Shown here: in pieces, positions 1 to 5,353 of the stretch
Layout of the letters: the number at the start of each line of letters is the position of its first letter
Numbering within the stretch: the stretch's first letter is position 1
Source of the DNA: an uncultured Intestinimonas sp.
GTDB taxonomy: Bacteria > Bacillota_A > Clostridia > Oscillospirales > Oscillospiraceae
Direction: 5' to 3'
Assembly: GCA_958435885.1 (NCBI GenBank)
Contig: CAUBHZ010000146.1
Coordinates: forward strand, 1 to 5,500
Length of the DNA: 5,500 nucleotides
Program-made: the position numbers and the translations under genes
Notes under the pieces: generated by a model
Told to the model about the DNA's origin: nothing
The model's input: the letters and a program-made list of their open reading frames with translations, nothing else
Databases searched by the model: none

Positions 1-1
1 G

Positions 2-601
2 ATCGGCGCCACCCACGGCGGCCTGTCCGTGGGTGAGGACGGCGCTTCCCACCAGTGCTGCGAGGACTTTGCCCTCATGCGCTCCATCCCCGGCATGGTG
101 GTCATGTCTCCCGCCGACGACGTGGAGGCCCGGGCCATGGTCCAGGCCGCCTATGAGCACAAGGGCCCCGTCTACATGCGCTTCGGCCGGTCCGCCGTCC
201 CCGTCATCCACGACGAGGCCACCTTTAAGTTTGAGATCGGCAAGGGAGAGATCCTGCGGGAGGGCGCCGACGCCGCCATCCTGGCCAACGGCCTCATGGT
301 GGCCCAGGCCCTGGATGCCGCCGATCTGCTGGCCGCTGAGGGCATCTCCGTCCGGGTGGTGGACATGGCCACCGTGAAGCCCCTGGACGAGGAGCTGGTG
401 CTGGACTGCGCCAGGACCTGCGGACGCATCGTCACCTGCGAGGAGCACAGCGTCATCGGCGGTCTGGGGGAGGCGGTCTGCGCCCTCCTCAGCGAGAAGC
501 TGCCCACCCCGGTGCGCCGGGTGGGCGTCCAGGACGTGTTCGGCTGCTCCGGCACCGCCGCCCAGGTGCTGGAGCGCTACGGCGTCAAGGACCTCCGCTG
601 A
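2..601 (+). CDS. Transketolase, C-terminal subunit (5' end outside window)
   Basis: This is the C-terminal part of a transketolase-family protein; 199 residues are visible and the start lies left of the window. Transketolase moves two-carbon ketol units between sugar phosphates in the non-oxidative pentose phosphate pathway, using thiamine diphosphate. The reading frame opens with HGGLSVGEDGASHQ, the conserved pyrimidine-binding-domain segment seen in transketolases and DXS-like enzymes. It continues through SPADDVEA and VYMRFGR to the C-terminal domain, where CEEHSVIGGLGEAV is the typical signature. The domain order and the TGA stop right after the C-terminal domain fit the split form common in Firmicutes, in which the N- and C-terminal halves are separate adjacent genes and the C-terminal one is about 310 residues. 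The N-terminal partner would then lie upstream, outside the window; that is inference. A fused full-length transketolase cannot be excluded from this fragment. The family call is secure. A hairpin 30 bases past the stop probably ends the transcript. Confidence 0.92.
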   Translation: MGATHGGLSVGEDGASHQCCEDFALMRSIPGMVVMSPADDVEARAMVQAAYEHKGPVYMRFGRSAVPVIHDEATFKFEIGKGEILREGADAAILANGLMVAQALDAADLLAAEGISVRVVDMATVKPLDEELVLDCARTCGRIVTCEEHSVIGGLGEAVCALLSEKLPTPVRRVGVQDVFGCSGTAAQVLERYGVKDLR

Positions 602-629
602 ACCACCGCGAAAGAGAGAGAAGAGAGAA

Positions 630-672
630 AAGAGCGCCGCCCGGCACAGCCGGACGGCGCTCTTCGGTTTTT
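630..672. terminator. Bidirectional intrinsic terminator between converging genes
   Basis: An imperfect 15-bp stem is formed by 630-644 and 650-664, with a single C/A mismatch at 640/654 and the loop CACAG at 645-649. On the plus strand it is followed after a short gap by TTTTT at 668-672. On the minus strand it is followed by a long U/C tract, the complement of the purine-only stretch 611-629. It lies between the transketolase stop at 601 and the stop of the converging SLH-protein gene at 680, so it can serve both. Confidence 0.85.
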
Positions 673-679
673 GCGGCGG

Positions 680-2854
680 TCAGCCCTCCATGAGCCGGAA
701 GAGGAGGACGGCGGCCTCAGCCCGGGTGGCGGTGCGGGTACCGGCGTAAGTGCCCTCCACCAGGCCCAGACCCTGGGCCAGGGCGGCGTAGCCCAGACCG
801 CCCGCAGGGATGGTCTCTGGGTCGGCGTAGGCGCAGGTGAAGATGCCCTCCAGCCCGGCTACCTTGCCATAGCCCGCCCGGTCCAGCAGCATTTTGATCA
901 CGCTGGCCCGGGTGAGGAGTGCGTCGTCGTCCCGTTCCTCCTTGGTAAGGGCGCCGGCGCGGTAGGCGGCGGCGTAGACCTCGTTCCGCAGGTCCTGGTC
1001 CTGGCTGGCGGGGTCTACGGCCCAGTAGTCCAGGCTGTAGAGGAGGCTCACCAGGTCCCACTGGGTGAGGGCCTGGTCGGGCCCGAAGGTGTCGGCGTCA
1101 TAGCCCACGCCGTAGCTGGCCAGGGTCTCCACGGTATTGCACGCCCAGTGGCCCTCCAGGTCGGTGTAGGAGAGACCATCGGTCTGACTGTACTGCCGCT
1201 CCACCGGCGCTCCGGTCTTGGCGTCGATGCCCAGGTAAGAGCCCTCCCGCTCCAGGGTGTAGCCCAGCTTCAGGTGGTAGAAGGACTGGAAGCCCAGCTG
1301 GAGGAGCTTGTCCTGGGCGGCGTCGCCGGCGGCCAGGGGCTCGGGCACATAGAGATAGCCCAGGGTCACGTCGTAGGTGCCCAGCCAGGCGTCCAGGGCG
1401 GCCTCGGCGTCGATGATGCCGGCGGGATCGTCAAAGGTGACGTCCTCTGCGTAAGTAAAGGACAGGCTGCTCACTGAGCCGTCGGTGGAATCGATGCCCA
1501 CGCTATAGTAGTGGTCGGGGAAGAAGAAACCGTTTTCCTGTCGGGCGAAGCGGAAGGAGTAGAAGGGGGAGCCCTCCGCCACGGAGTCGACAGAGCTGTC
1601 ATAGAGGGCCAGATGCCCGTAGTGTTCCGGGTAGTAGGTCTCCAGGAAGGCCTCGGCCCTGGCCTGGGCCTCCTCGGCGGTAAGAGCGGGCTGGCGCTCC
1701 TTGTTCCAAGGGCCACGGGAATAGAAATTTTCCACCACGCCGGTCTTGGCATCCACGGTGAAGGTCCGGCTCCAGACGCCGTCCTCCGCGGAGCGGCTGT
1801 ACTGGAGGGTGCAGGCCACCTGATCCTCCTCGCCGTCCTCACCCTCCCACAGGGTGTAGGAGGCACTGACCAGCTCATAAGCTGCAAGGCCATATTCCTT
1901 TACAGCACGGAGCCCGGCGTCCAGAGCCTCCTTGGACTGGACACCCTCCAGCTTCTGGATGCCGGCCTGCTCGGCCTCGGTGAGAGCGGCGTCTTCCTCC
2001 GGAGCAGCGGAGGGGGCCTCTGCGGTGGAGTCGGCGGCGGCGCCGGCACCGAGACCGTTTTTGAACATCCCGTTTTCCAGCTCCGTGAGGTCGATGAGCT
2101 CACCGGTATCGGCGTCCACATAGAAGTCGTGGCCGTACTCAGGCAGGTACCGGAGGACGGCGTGGGTGGGGTCATCCTGGGAAAGGACATACTCCAGCCG
2201 CAGGTCCAGGGTGTCCCGCAGGAGGGCGGAGGCCTGGGCCTGGGTGGCGTTGGGTGTGGCCGGGGGGATGTCCCCCAGGCAGGAGTTGGCCAGCACGTCC
2301 CGGCTGAAGCGGGTGACCTCCATGTCCTCCGCTCCCACGGTGAGGGAGAGGGACAGGGGGGAGGGCAGGCCATTCAGTAGGATGTCGGCGGCGAAGCGGT
2401 AATCCCCGCCGCTGAGGTCGGGAGAGCGGGTGAGCTCCAGCTCCGCCGACTCCGTGCTCTTGTCCAGCACCTTGTCCACAAAGGCCCGTGCGGCGGCGGT
2501 GGCGGCGTCGTTGTCCACCGCCGGGAAGGCAGGCAGGTTTCCGCTGACGAGGGGTTCCGGCTCCTCCACATACACGGAGCGGGAATAATAAAAGATGGTG
2601 CCGTCCTCCAGGGCGTCGATGTTCAGTGACCCGGTGTCCCCGGACCAGACCAGGGACCACACCGGGGCCAGGGCGTCCTCCTGGCACGAGCCCTGGAAGG
2701 AGGTGTAGGCGGTGGTGTCCAGGTCCAGGGTGGATTTGACGGACTGGGTCACCTGGGTGAGCCTGGCGTCGGCATCACCGGCCTCGGCCAGGGCGGGGAG
2801 GGCCGTCCCACAGAGCAGGGCGGCGCTGAGGAGCAGGGCAAGCAGCTTCTTCAT
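680..2854 (-). CDS. Secreted YcdB/YcdC-like protein with three C-terminal SLH repeats
   Basis: A 724-residue exported, probably wall-anchored protein of unknown function. The ATG at 2854 is chosen over the in-frame ATG at 2881. It gives a textbook signal peptide (MKKLL, hydrophobic stretch, ALA|EA cleavage near residue 23), has GGAGGT six bases upstream, and the upstream ATG would fall only about five bases after the predicted transcription start. No lipobox is seen at the signal-peptide cysteine. Residues about 45-265 and 291-555 look like two YcdB/YcdC (PepSY-like) halves; the pattern YSFRFARQENGFFFPDHYY at about 432-450 followed by a VGIDSTDGSV strand-turn is typical. They are joined by an Ala/Glu/Pro-rich linker at about 268-288. 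The C-terminus carries three SLH-like repeats at about 562-608 (YTDLEGHWA), 616-662 and 672-723. SLH repeats generally bind pyruvylated secondary wall polymer; only the last keeps a full TRAE motif. YcdB/YcdC domains have no settled activity, so a substrate is not assigned. The gene appears monocistronic, with its own promoter and a terminator past the stop. Confidence 0.85.
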   Translation of the reverse strand: MKKLLALLLSAALLCGTALPALAEAGDADARLTQVTQSVKSTLDLDTTAYTSFQGSCQEDALAPVWSLVWSGDTGSLNIDALEDGTIFYYSRSVYVEEPEPLVSGNLPAFPAVDNDAATAAARAFVDKVLDKSTESAELELTRSPDLSGGDYRFAADILLNGLPSPLSLSLTVGAEDMEVTRFSRDVLANSCLGDIPPATPNATQAQASALLRDTLDLRLEYVLSQDDPTHAVLRYLPEYGHDFYVDADTGELIDLTELENGMFKNGLGAGAAADSTAEAPSAAPEEDAALTEAEQAGIQKLEGVQSKEALDAGLRAVKEYGLAAYELVSASYTLWEGEDGEEDQVACTLQYSRSAEDGVWSRTFTVDAKTGVVENFYSRGPWNKERQPALTAEEAQARAEAFLETYYPEHYGHLALYDSSVDSVAEGSPFYSFRFARQENGFFFPDHYYSVGIDSTDGSVSSLSFTYAEDVTFDDPAGIIDAEAALDAWLGTYDVTLGYLYVPEPLAAGDAAQDKLLQLGFQSFYHLKLGYTLEREGSYLGIDAKTGAPVERQYSQTDGLSYTDLEGHWACNTVETLASYGVGYDADTFGPDQALTQWDLVSLLYSLDYWAVDPASQDQDLRNEVYAAAYRAGALTKEERDDDALLTRASVIKMLLDRAGYGKVAGLEGIFTCAYADPETIPAGGLGYAALAQGLGLVEGTYAGTRTATRAEAAVLLFRLMEG

Positions 2855-2860
2855 GGTATG

Positions 2861-2866
2861 ACCTCC
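2861..2866 (-). promoter_or_regulatory. Ribosome binding site of the SLH protein gene
   Basis: Read on the minus strand this is GGAGGT, six bases before the ATG at 2854. It decides the start of the SLH protein in favour of the methionine that begins the signal peptide. Confidence 0.85.
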
Positions 2867-2892
2867 ATCCTTGGTAAGCATTGGACTCCTTT

Positions 2893-2921
2893 ATTTTACC
2901 AAATCTTTAGACGAAAGTGGA
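2893..2921 (-). promoter_or_regulatory. Extended -10 promoter of the SLH protein gene
   Basis: On the minus strand there is a -10 element TAAAAT (2893-2898) preceded by TGG (2899-2901), giving an extended -10. A weak -35 TCCACT (2916-2921, 3 of 6 matches to TTGACA) lies 17 bp upstream. The predicted transcription start is near 2886, leaving a leader of about 30 bases before the ATG at 2854. The AT-rich stretch stands out against the GC-rich surroundings. The start site is predicted only from motifs. Confidence 0.6.
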
Positions 2922-2931
2922 GAGAGAAGGT

Positions 2932-2948
2932 TCCATTTGGCAGATGGA
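2932..2948. promoter_or_regulatory. Operator-like palindrome upstream of the SLH gene promoter
   Basis: TCCATTTGGCAGATGGA is symmetric at 7 of 8 arm positions around base 2940. It lies about ten bases upstream of the -35 element of the SLH gene and outside the neighbouring terminator, where an activator or repressor could bind. No known regulator consensus is recognised, and a chance origin is possible. Confidence 0.25.
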
Positions 2949-2962
2949 TTTGTGAAAAGAGC

Positions 2963-2996
2963 AAAAAAAGCTCCCCCGACGGAGCCGCCGGGGGAG
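2963..2996 (-). terminator. Intrinsic terminator of the CofE-like gene
   Basis: On the minus strand the stem CTCCCCCGGC (2996-2987) pairs with GTCGGGGGAG (2980-2971), including one G-U pair, around a six-base loop. It is followed by one C and seven Ts (2969-2963). It begins eight bases past the stop of the CofE-like gene and ends well before the promoter of the SLH gene, so the two genes should be separate transcripts. Confidence 0.92.
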
Positions 2997-3003
2997 TCAG
3001 TTC

Positions 3004-4194
3004 TCACTTGGTGTAGTTGTCAAAATAGCCCTGGACCAGAATGATGGGGGTGCCCTTGTCGCCGCTGCCGGAGGTCAGGTCGCACAGGGAGCCGATGAGG
3101 TCGGTGAGCCGCCGGGGGGTGGTGCCCTGGGAGACCATCTTGCCCTTCAGGTCGGCATCCTTGTTGCGGATGTAGTCAGAGATGGCGTCCTTGAGGGCGT
3201 CACCGGACAGGTCGGCGAAGTCGTTGTCGGCCAGATACTTCAGCTTGACCTCGTTGGGCTGGCCCTCCAGGCCGGCAGTGTAGGCGGGGGAGACCACAGG
3301 GTCGGCCAGCTCCCAGATCTTGCCCACGGGGTCCTTGAAGGCGCCGTCGCCGTAGATCATGACCTCGATGTGCTTGCCGGTCTTCTCCTCCAGAGACTTC
3401 TGGATGCGGTCCACCACAGGCTGGCAGTTGCGGGGGAAGAGCTTCACCTTGTCCTCGGTGGCCTTGTTGCTGCCCAGCAGGCCGTACTGCTCGTTGCAGC
3501 CGCTGCCGTCCACGGGGGCGGTCATCAGGTCGTCCAGGCCCAGCACCAGCTCGGCGCCGGCCTTTTTCAGCAGCCGCTTGGAGCGCTCCCGGCTGTGGAT
3601 GTCGCAGCAGAGGACGTACTTGGTGTAGTCCAGGATGGCCCGGCAGTCGTTGGCCAGCACCACCTCCACCTCACAGCCGCAGCCGGTGATGAGGTCCTTG
3701 TAGTATTCGATGTAGTCCACGCCGGTGAAGACGTGCTTGTGGTAGCCGAAGAGCTCCCGATACTTGGCCTCAGAGAGCACGTCCTTGTAGGGGTCCACGC
3801 CCTTCTCGTCCACCAGGTCCAGGTCGATAAGGTGGTTGCCCACCTCGTCGGAGGGGTAGCTGAGCATGAGGACGATCTTCTTGGCGCCGGTGGCGATGCC
3901 CTTGAGGCAGATGGCGAAACGGTTCCGGCTGAGGATGGGGAAGACCACGCCCACAGTATGGTCGCCGAACTTGCCGCGGACGTCAGCGGCGATCTGGTCC
4001 ACGGTGGCGTAATTGCCCTGGGCGCGGGCCACAACGGCCTCGGTCACGGCCACCACGTCCCGGTCATTCAGCTGGAAACCAGCGCTTTCGGAAGCGGCCA
4101 GAACGCTGTCCACCACGATCTGAGCGATGTCGTCTCCTTCCCGGATGATGGGAGCACGGATGCCTCTGGATACGGTGCCGACTAATCTTTCCAT
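3004..4194 (-). CDS. CofE-like coenzyme F420-0:L-glutamate ligase family protein
   Basis: A 396-residue soluble protein of the F420-0:gamma-glutamyl ligase (CofE) family in its long Firmicutes form. True CofE uses GTP to add glutamate to F420-0. The N-terminal part carries the family pattern IIREGDDIAQIV (about 16-27), then NDRDVVAVTEAVVARAQGNY (43-62). FPILSRNRFA (85-94), DGSGCNEQYGLLGSNKATED (229-248) and MIYGDGAFKDPVGKIWELAD (279-298) follow, and the conserved end is TPRRLTDLIGSLCDLTSGSGDKGTP (359-383). It is about 150 residues longer than the archaeal enzyme. The ATG at 4194 is chosen because GGAGGA lies six bases upstream and homology-like sequence begins at MERLVGTVSRGI. The 29 extra codons back to 4281 cover the predicted promoter and are not protein-like. 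No other F420 genes are in the window, and gut clostridia of this kind are not known to me as F420 producers, so the substrate may be something else; that is inference. Family call secure, reaction uncertain. Confidence 0.85.
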   Translation of the reverse strand: MERLVGTVSRGIRAPIIREGDDIAQIVVDSVLAASESAGFQLNDRDVVAVTEAVVARAQGNYATVDQIAADVRGKFGDHTVGVVFPILSRNRFAICLKGIATGAKKIVLMLSYPSDEVGNHLIDLDLVDEKGVDPYKDVLSEAKYRELFGYHKHVFTGVDYIEYYKDLITGCGCEVEVVLANDCRAILDYTKYVLCCDIHSRERSKRLLKKAGAELVLGLDDLMTAPVDGSGCNEQYGLLGSNKATEDKVKLFPRNCQPVVDRIQKSLEEKTGKHIEVMIYGDGAFKDPVGKIWELADPVVSPAYTAGLEGQPNEVKLKYLADNDFADLSGDALKDAISDYIRNKDADLKGKMVSQGTTPRRLTDLIGSLCDLTSGSGDKGTPIILVQGYFDNYTK

Positions 4195-4200
4195 GGTTTT

Positions 4201-4206
4201 TCCTCC
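4201..4206 (-). promoter_or_regulatory. Ribosome binding site of the CofE-like gene
   Basis: GGAGGA on the minus strand, six bases before the ATG at 4194. It fixes the start of the CofE-like protein and rejects the upstream in-frame ATG codons at 4281 and 4266, which overlap the promoter. Confidence 0.85.
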
Positions 4207-4210
4207 GTTG

Positions 4211-4220
4211 ATCTGATTGC
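4211..4220. repeat. 10-bp direct repeat, copy 1
   Basis: ATCTGATTGC on the plus strand, repeated exactly at 4270-4279, 59 bases away. This copy lies between the ribosome binding site and the leader hairpin of the CofE-like gene and shares two bases with the foot of that hairpin. Confidence 0.45.
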
Positions 4221-4249
4221 GGCGTCTGCCGTACCGGACGGCCCGCCGC
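4219..4249 (-). promoter_or_regulatory. Leader hairpin in the 5' untranslated region of the CofE-like gene
   Basis: On the minus strand an outer 6-bp stem GCGGCG/CGCCGC (4249-4244 with 4224-4219) encloses an inner 5-bp stem GCCGT/ACGGC (4242-4238 with 4232-4228) around a five-base loop. A 1x3 internal loop separates the two. It lies between the predicted transcription start (about 4258) and the ribosome binding site at 4201-4206. No T-run follows, so it is not a terminator. It could protect the mRNA 5' end or affect translation. No known riboswitch class is recognised. Confidence 0.4.
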
Positions 4250-4264
4250 TGCGGATACACCGCC

Positions 4265-4293
4265 ATTATATCTGATTGCATGCCGGAAGGGAA
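4265..4293 (-). promoter_or_regulatory. Promoter of the CofE-like gene
   Basis: A perfect TATAAT -10 (4265-4270, minus strand) with a weak -35 TTCCCT (4288-4293, 3 of 6 matches) at 17-bp spacing. The start site would be near 4258, giving a leader of about 63 bases. The element sits just past the stop of the phosphate permease gene. No terminator is visible after that gene, so read-through from it may add to expression. Confidence 0.6.
4270..4279. repeat. 10-bp direct repeat, copy 2
   Basis: Second exact copy of ATCTGATTGC. It overlaps the first base of the -10 element and fills part of the -10/-35 spacer of the CofE-like gene promoter, a position where a bound protein would affect RNA polymerase. 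Confidence 0.45.
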
Positions 4294-4299
4294 GGGATT

Positions 4300-5301
4300 T
4301 TAGAGAAAAAGGAGGAGTTTGGCACAGAAAAAGCCCAGCAGGCCGCAGACGGGAAAGGTGAGGAGCCAGGCCAGGGCGATGGAGCGGGCCACGGCCCAGT
4401 CGGGCCGGCGGCCGGCGCCCAGGATGGCGGCGGTCTTGGTGTGGGTGGTGGAGACGGGCAGGCCCAGGAGGGTACAGAGTAGGAGGGCGGCGGCCCCAGC
4501 CAGATCGGCGGACAGCCCTCGGCGGAGGTCTAGTGCCACCATGTCCCGTCCCACGGTATCGATGATGCGGCGTCCTCCCAGGGCGGTGCCCAGGGCCATG
4601 GTCCCGGCGCACAGGGCGGTGAGCCACAGGGGGACGGCTCCCTCCGGGCCGTCCCGTCCAGACGCCAGAGCCAGGCCCAGCAAAAAGACGCCCAGAAACT
4701 TCTGGCCGTCCTGGGCACCGTGGAGAAAGGCCATGGCTGCCGCACCTGCCCGCTGGGCCCGGCGGTAAAAGGCGGCGCTCCGGGCCCGGAACGGGCAGGC
4801 GGTGAAGGCCCTGGCCAGGAGCCAGCCCAGCCCCACTGAAAGGGGGAGCGCCAGCAGGGCCTTGCTACAGGCGGACAGGTCCACGTTGGAGATGCCTCCC
4901 TCCAGGGCCAGAGCGGCGCCGGTGAGGCCCGCCACCAGGCCGTGGCTCTCGCTGGTGGGGATGCCGAACACCCAGGCCGCCGTGGACCACAGGACGATGG
5001 CGGCCATGGCTGCGCACAGGGCCCACAGGGCGGCCCGGCGGTCACCGCCGAACCGGGCCAGGTCCAGGATGGTCCGGGTGACCGCGGGAAAAAAGGCGGC
5101 GGAGAGGAGCGCCCCCAGCAGATTGCACACCGCCGCCAGAGCGGCGGCGGCGGGGAAGGAGAGGGCTTTGGAGGCCACGGCGGTGGCGATGGCGTTGGGG
5201 GCGTCGGTCCAGCCGTTGACCAGAATGACGCCCAGGGTCAGAAGGGCCACAGGCAGCAGGCCGGGGACCGTCAGAGCCGCCGCCAGGGAAGAAAAGGACA
5301 C
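4300..5301 (-). CDS. pit: Inorganic phosphate transporter, PiT family
   Basis: A 333-residue integral membrane permease of the PiT family, which takes up inorganic phosphate (usually as a metal-phosphate complex or with a cation) across the cytoplasmic membrane. The two inverted family signatures are visible: GWTDAPNAIAT at 30-40 and HGAQDGQKF at 194-202, both of the G-x-x-D type. GIPTSESHGL (113-122) and GLPVSTTHT (280-288) are the paired serine/threonine-rich motifs. Hydrophobic segments span roughly 13-30, 49-70, 92-113, 118-134, 147-165, 186-214, 223-243, 265-281 and 306-332. The length suits the short bacterial and archaeal branch; E. coli PitA is near 500 residues. The start is a GTG at 5301 with a G-rich Shine-Dalgarno about ten bases upstream; no better start is seen before the first membrane segment. 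That Shine-Dalgarno lies within a strong hairpin. No DUF47/PhoU-like partner gene lies beside it, although many bacterial pit genes have one. The gene is probably cotranscribed with the unrecognised gene upstream, since there is little room for a promoter. Confidence 0.9.
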   Translation of the reverse strand: MSFSSLAAALTVPGLLPVALLTLGVILVNGWTDAPNAIATAVASKALSFPAAAALAAVCNLLGALLSAAFFPAVTRTILDLARFGGDRRAALWALCAAMAAIVLWSTAAWVFGIPTSESHGLVAGLTGAALALEGGISNVDLSACSKALLALPLSVGLGWLLARAFTACPFRARSAAFYRRAQRAGAAAMAFLHGAQDGQKFLGVFLLGLALASGRDGPEGAVPLWLTALCAGTMALGTALGGRRIIDTVGRDMVALDLRRGLSADLAGAAALLLCTLLGLPVSTTHTKTAAILGAGRRPDWAVARSIALAWLLTFPVCGLLGFFCAKLLLFL

Positions 5302-5342
5302 AAAAACACCCCCTCCCCACAGTGTACGGCGGGGAGGGGGTG
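5302..5342 (-). terminator. Terminator-like hairpin over the pit ribosome binding site
   Basis: On the minus strand the arm CACCCCCTCCCC (5342-5331) pairs perfectly over 12 bp with GGGGAGGGGGTG (5318-5307) around a 12-base loop. TTTTT (5306-5302) follows, which is the form of an intrinsic terminator. It starts 11 bases after the stop of the upstream gene. The T-run ends directly against the GTG start codon of pit, and the only Shine-Dalgarno candidate is inside the downstream arm. Confidence 0.75.
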
Positions 5343-5353
5343 GATATGTCGCT

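Noticed and set aside
611..634. GA-rich purine tract as a possible repeat or binding site
   Set aside because: Its complement is simply the U/C-rich tail of the bidirectional terminator for the minus-strand gene.
671..1477. 268-residue plus-strand open frame antisense to the SLH protein
   Set aside because: It is a shadow of the GC-rich real gene. It is rich in Gly, Val and Gln, has no recognisable domain, lacks a plausible ribosome binding site, and starts inside the terminator T-run.
1511..2380. 289-residue plus-strand open frame antisense to the SLH protein
   Set aside because: Low-complexity Gly/Val/Leu composition with no domain or signal. The opposite strand encodes a coherent signal-peptide and SLH protein over the same bases.
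2814..2817. Lipoprotein signal at the cysteine in the signal peptide of the SLH protein
   Set aside because: The residues before the cysteine (Ala-Leu-Leu) do not fit a lipobox, which needs a small residue at -1, and an ALA cleavage site follows.
3370..4185. 271-residue plus-strand open frame antisense to the CofE-like gene
   Set aside because: Composition dominated by Val, His, Ala and Gly is typical of an antisense frame of a GC-rich gene; no ribosome binding site or recognisable fold.
4195..4281. N-terminal extension of the CofE-like protein to the ATG at 4281
   Set aside because: It would place the coding start upstream of the TATAAT promoter and its leader. The extra residues are Arg-rich and not family-like, and a good ribosome binding site precedes the ATG at 4194.
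4064..4627. 187-residue minus-strand frame spanning the pit/CofE-like junction
   Set aside because: It is Arg/Pro/Gly-rich out-of-frame sequence overlapping two well-supported genes and their intergenic promoter.
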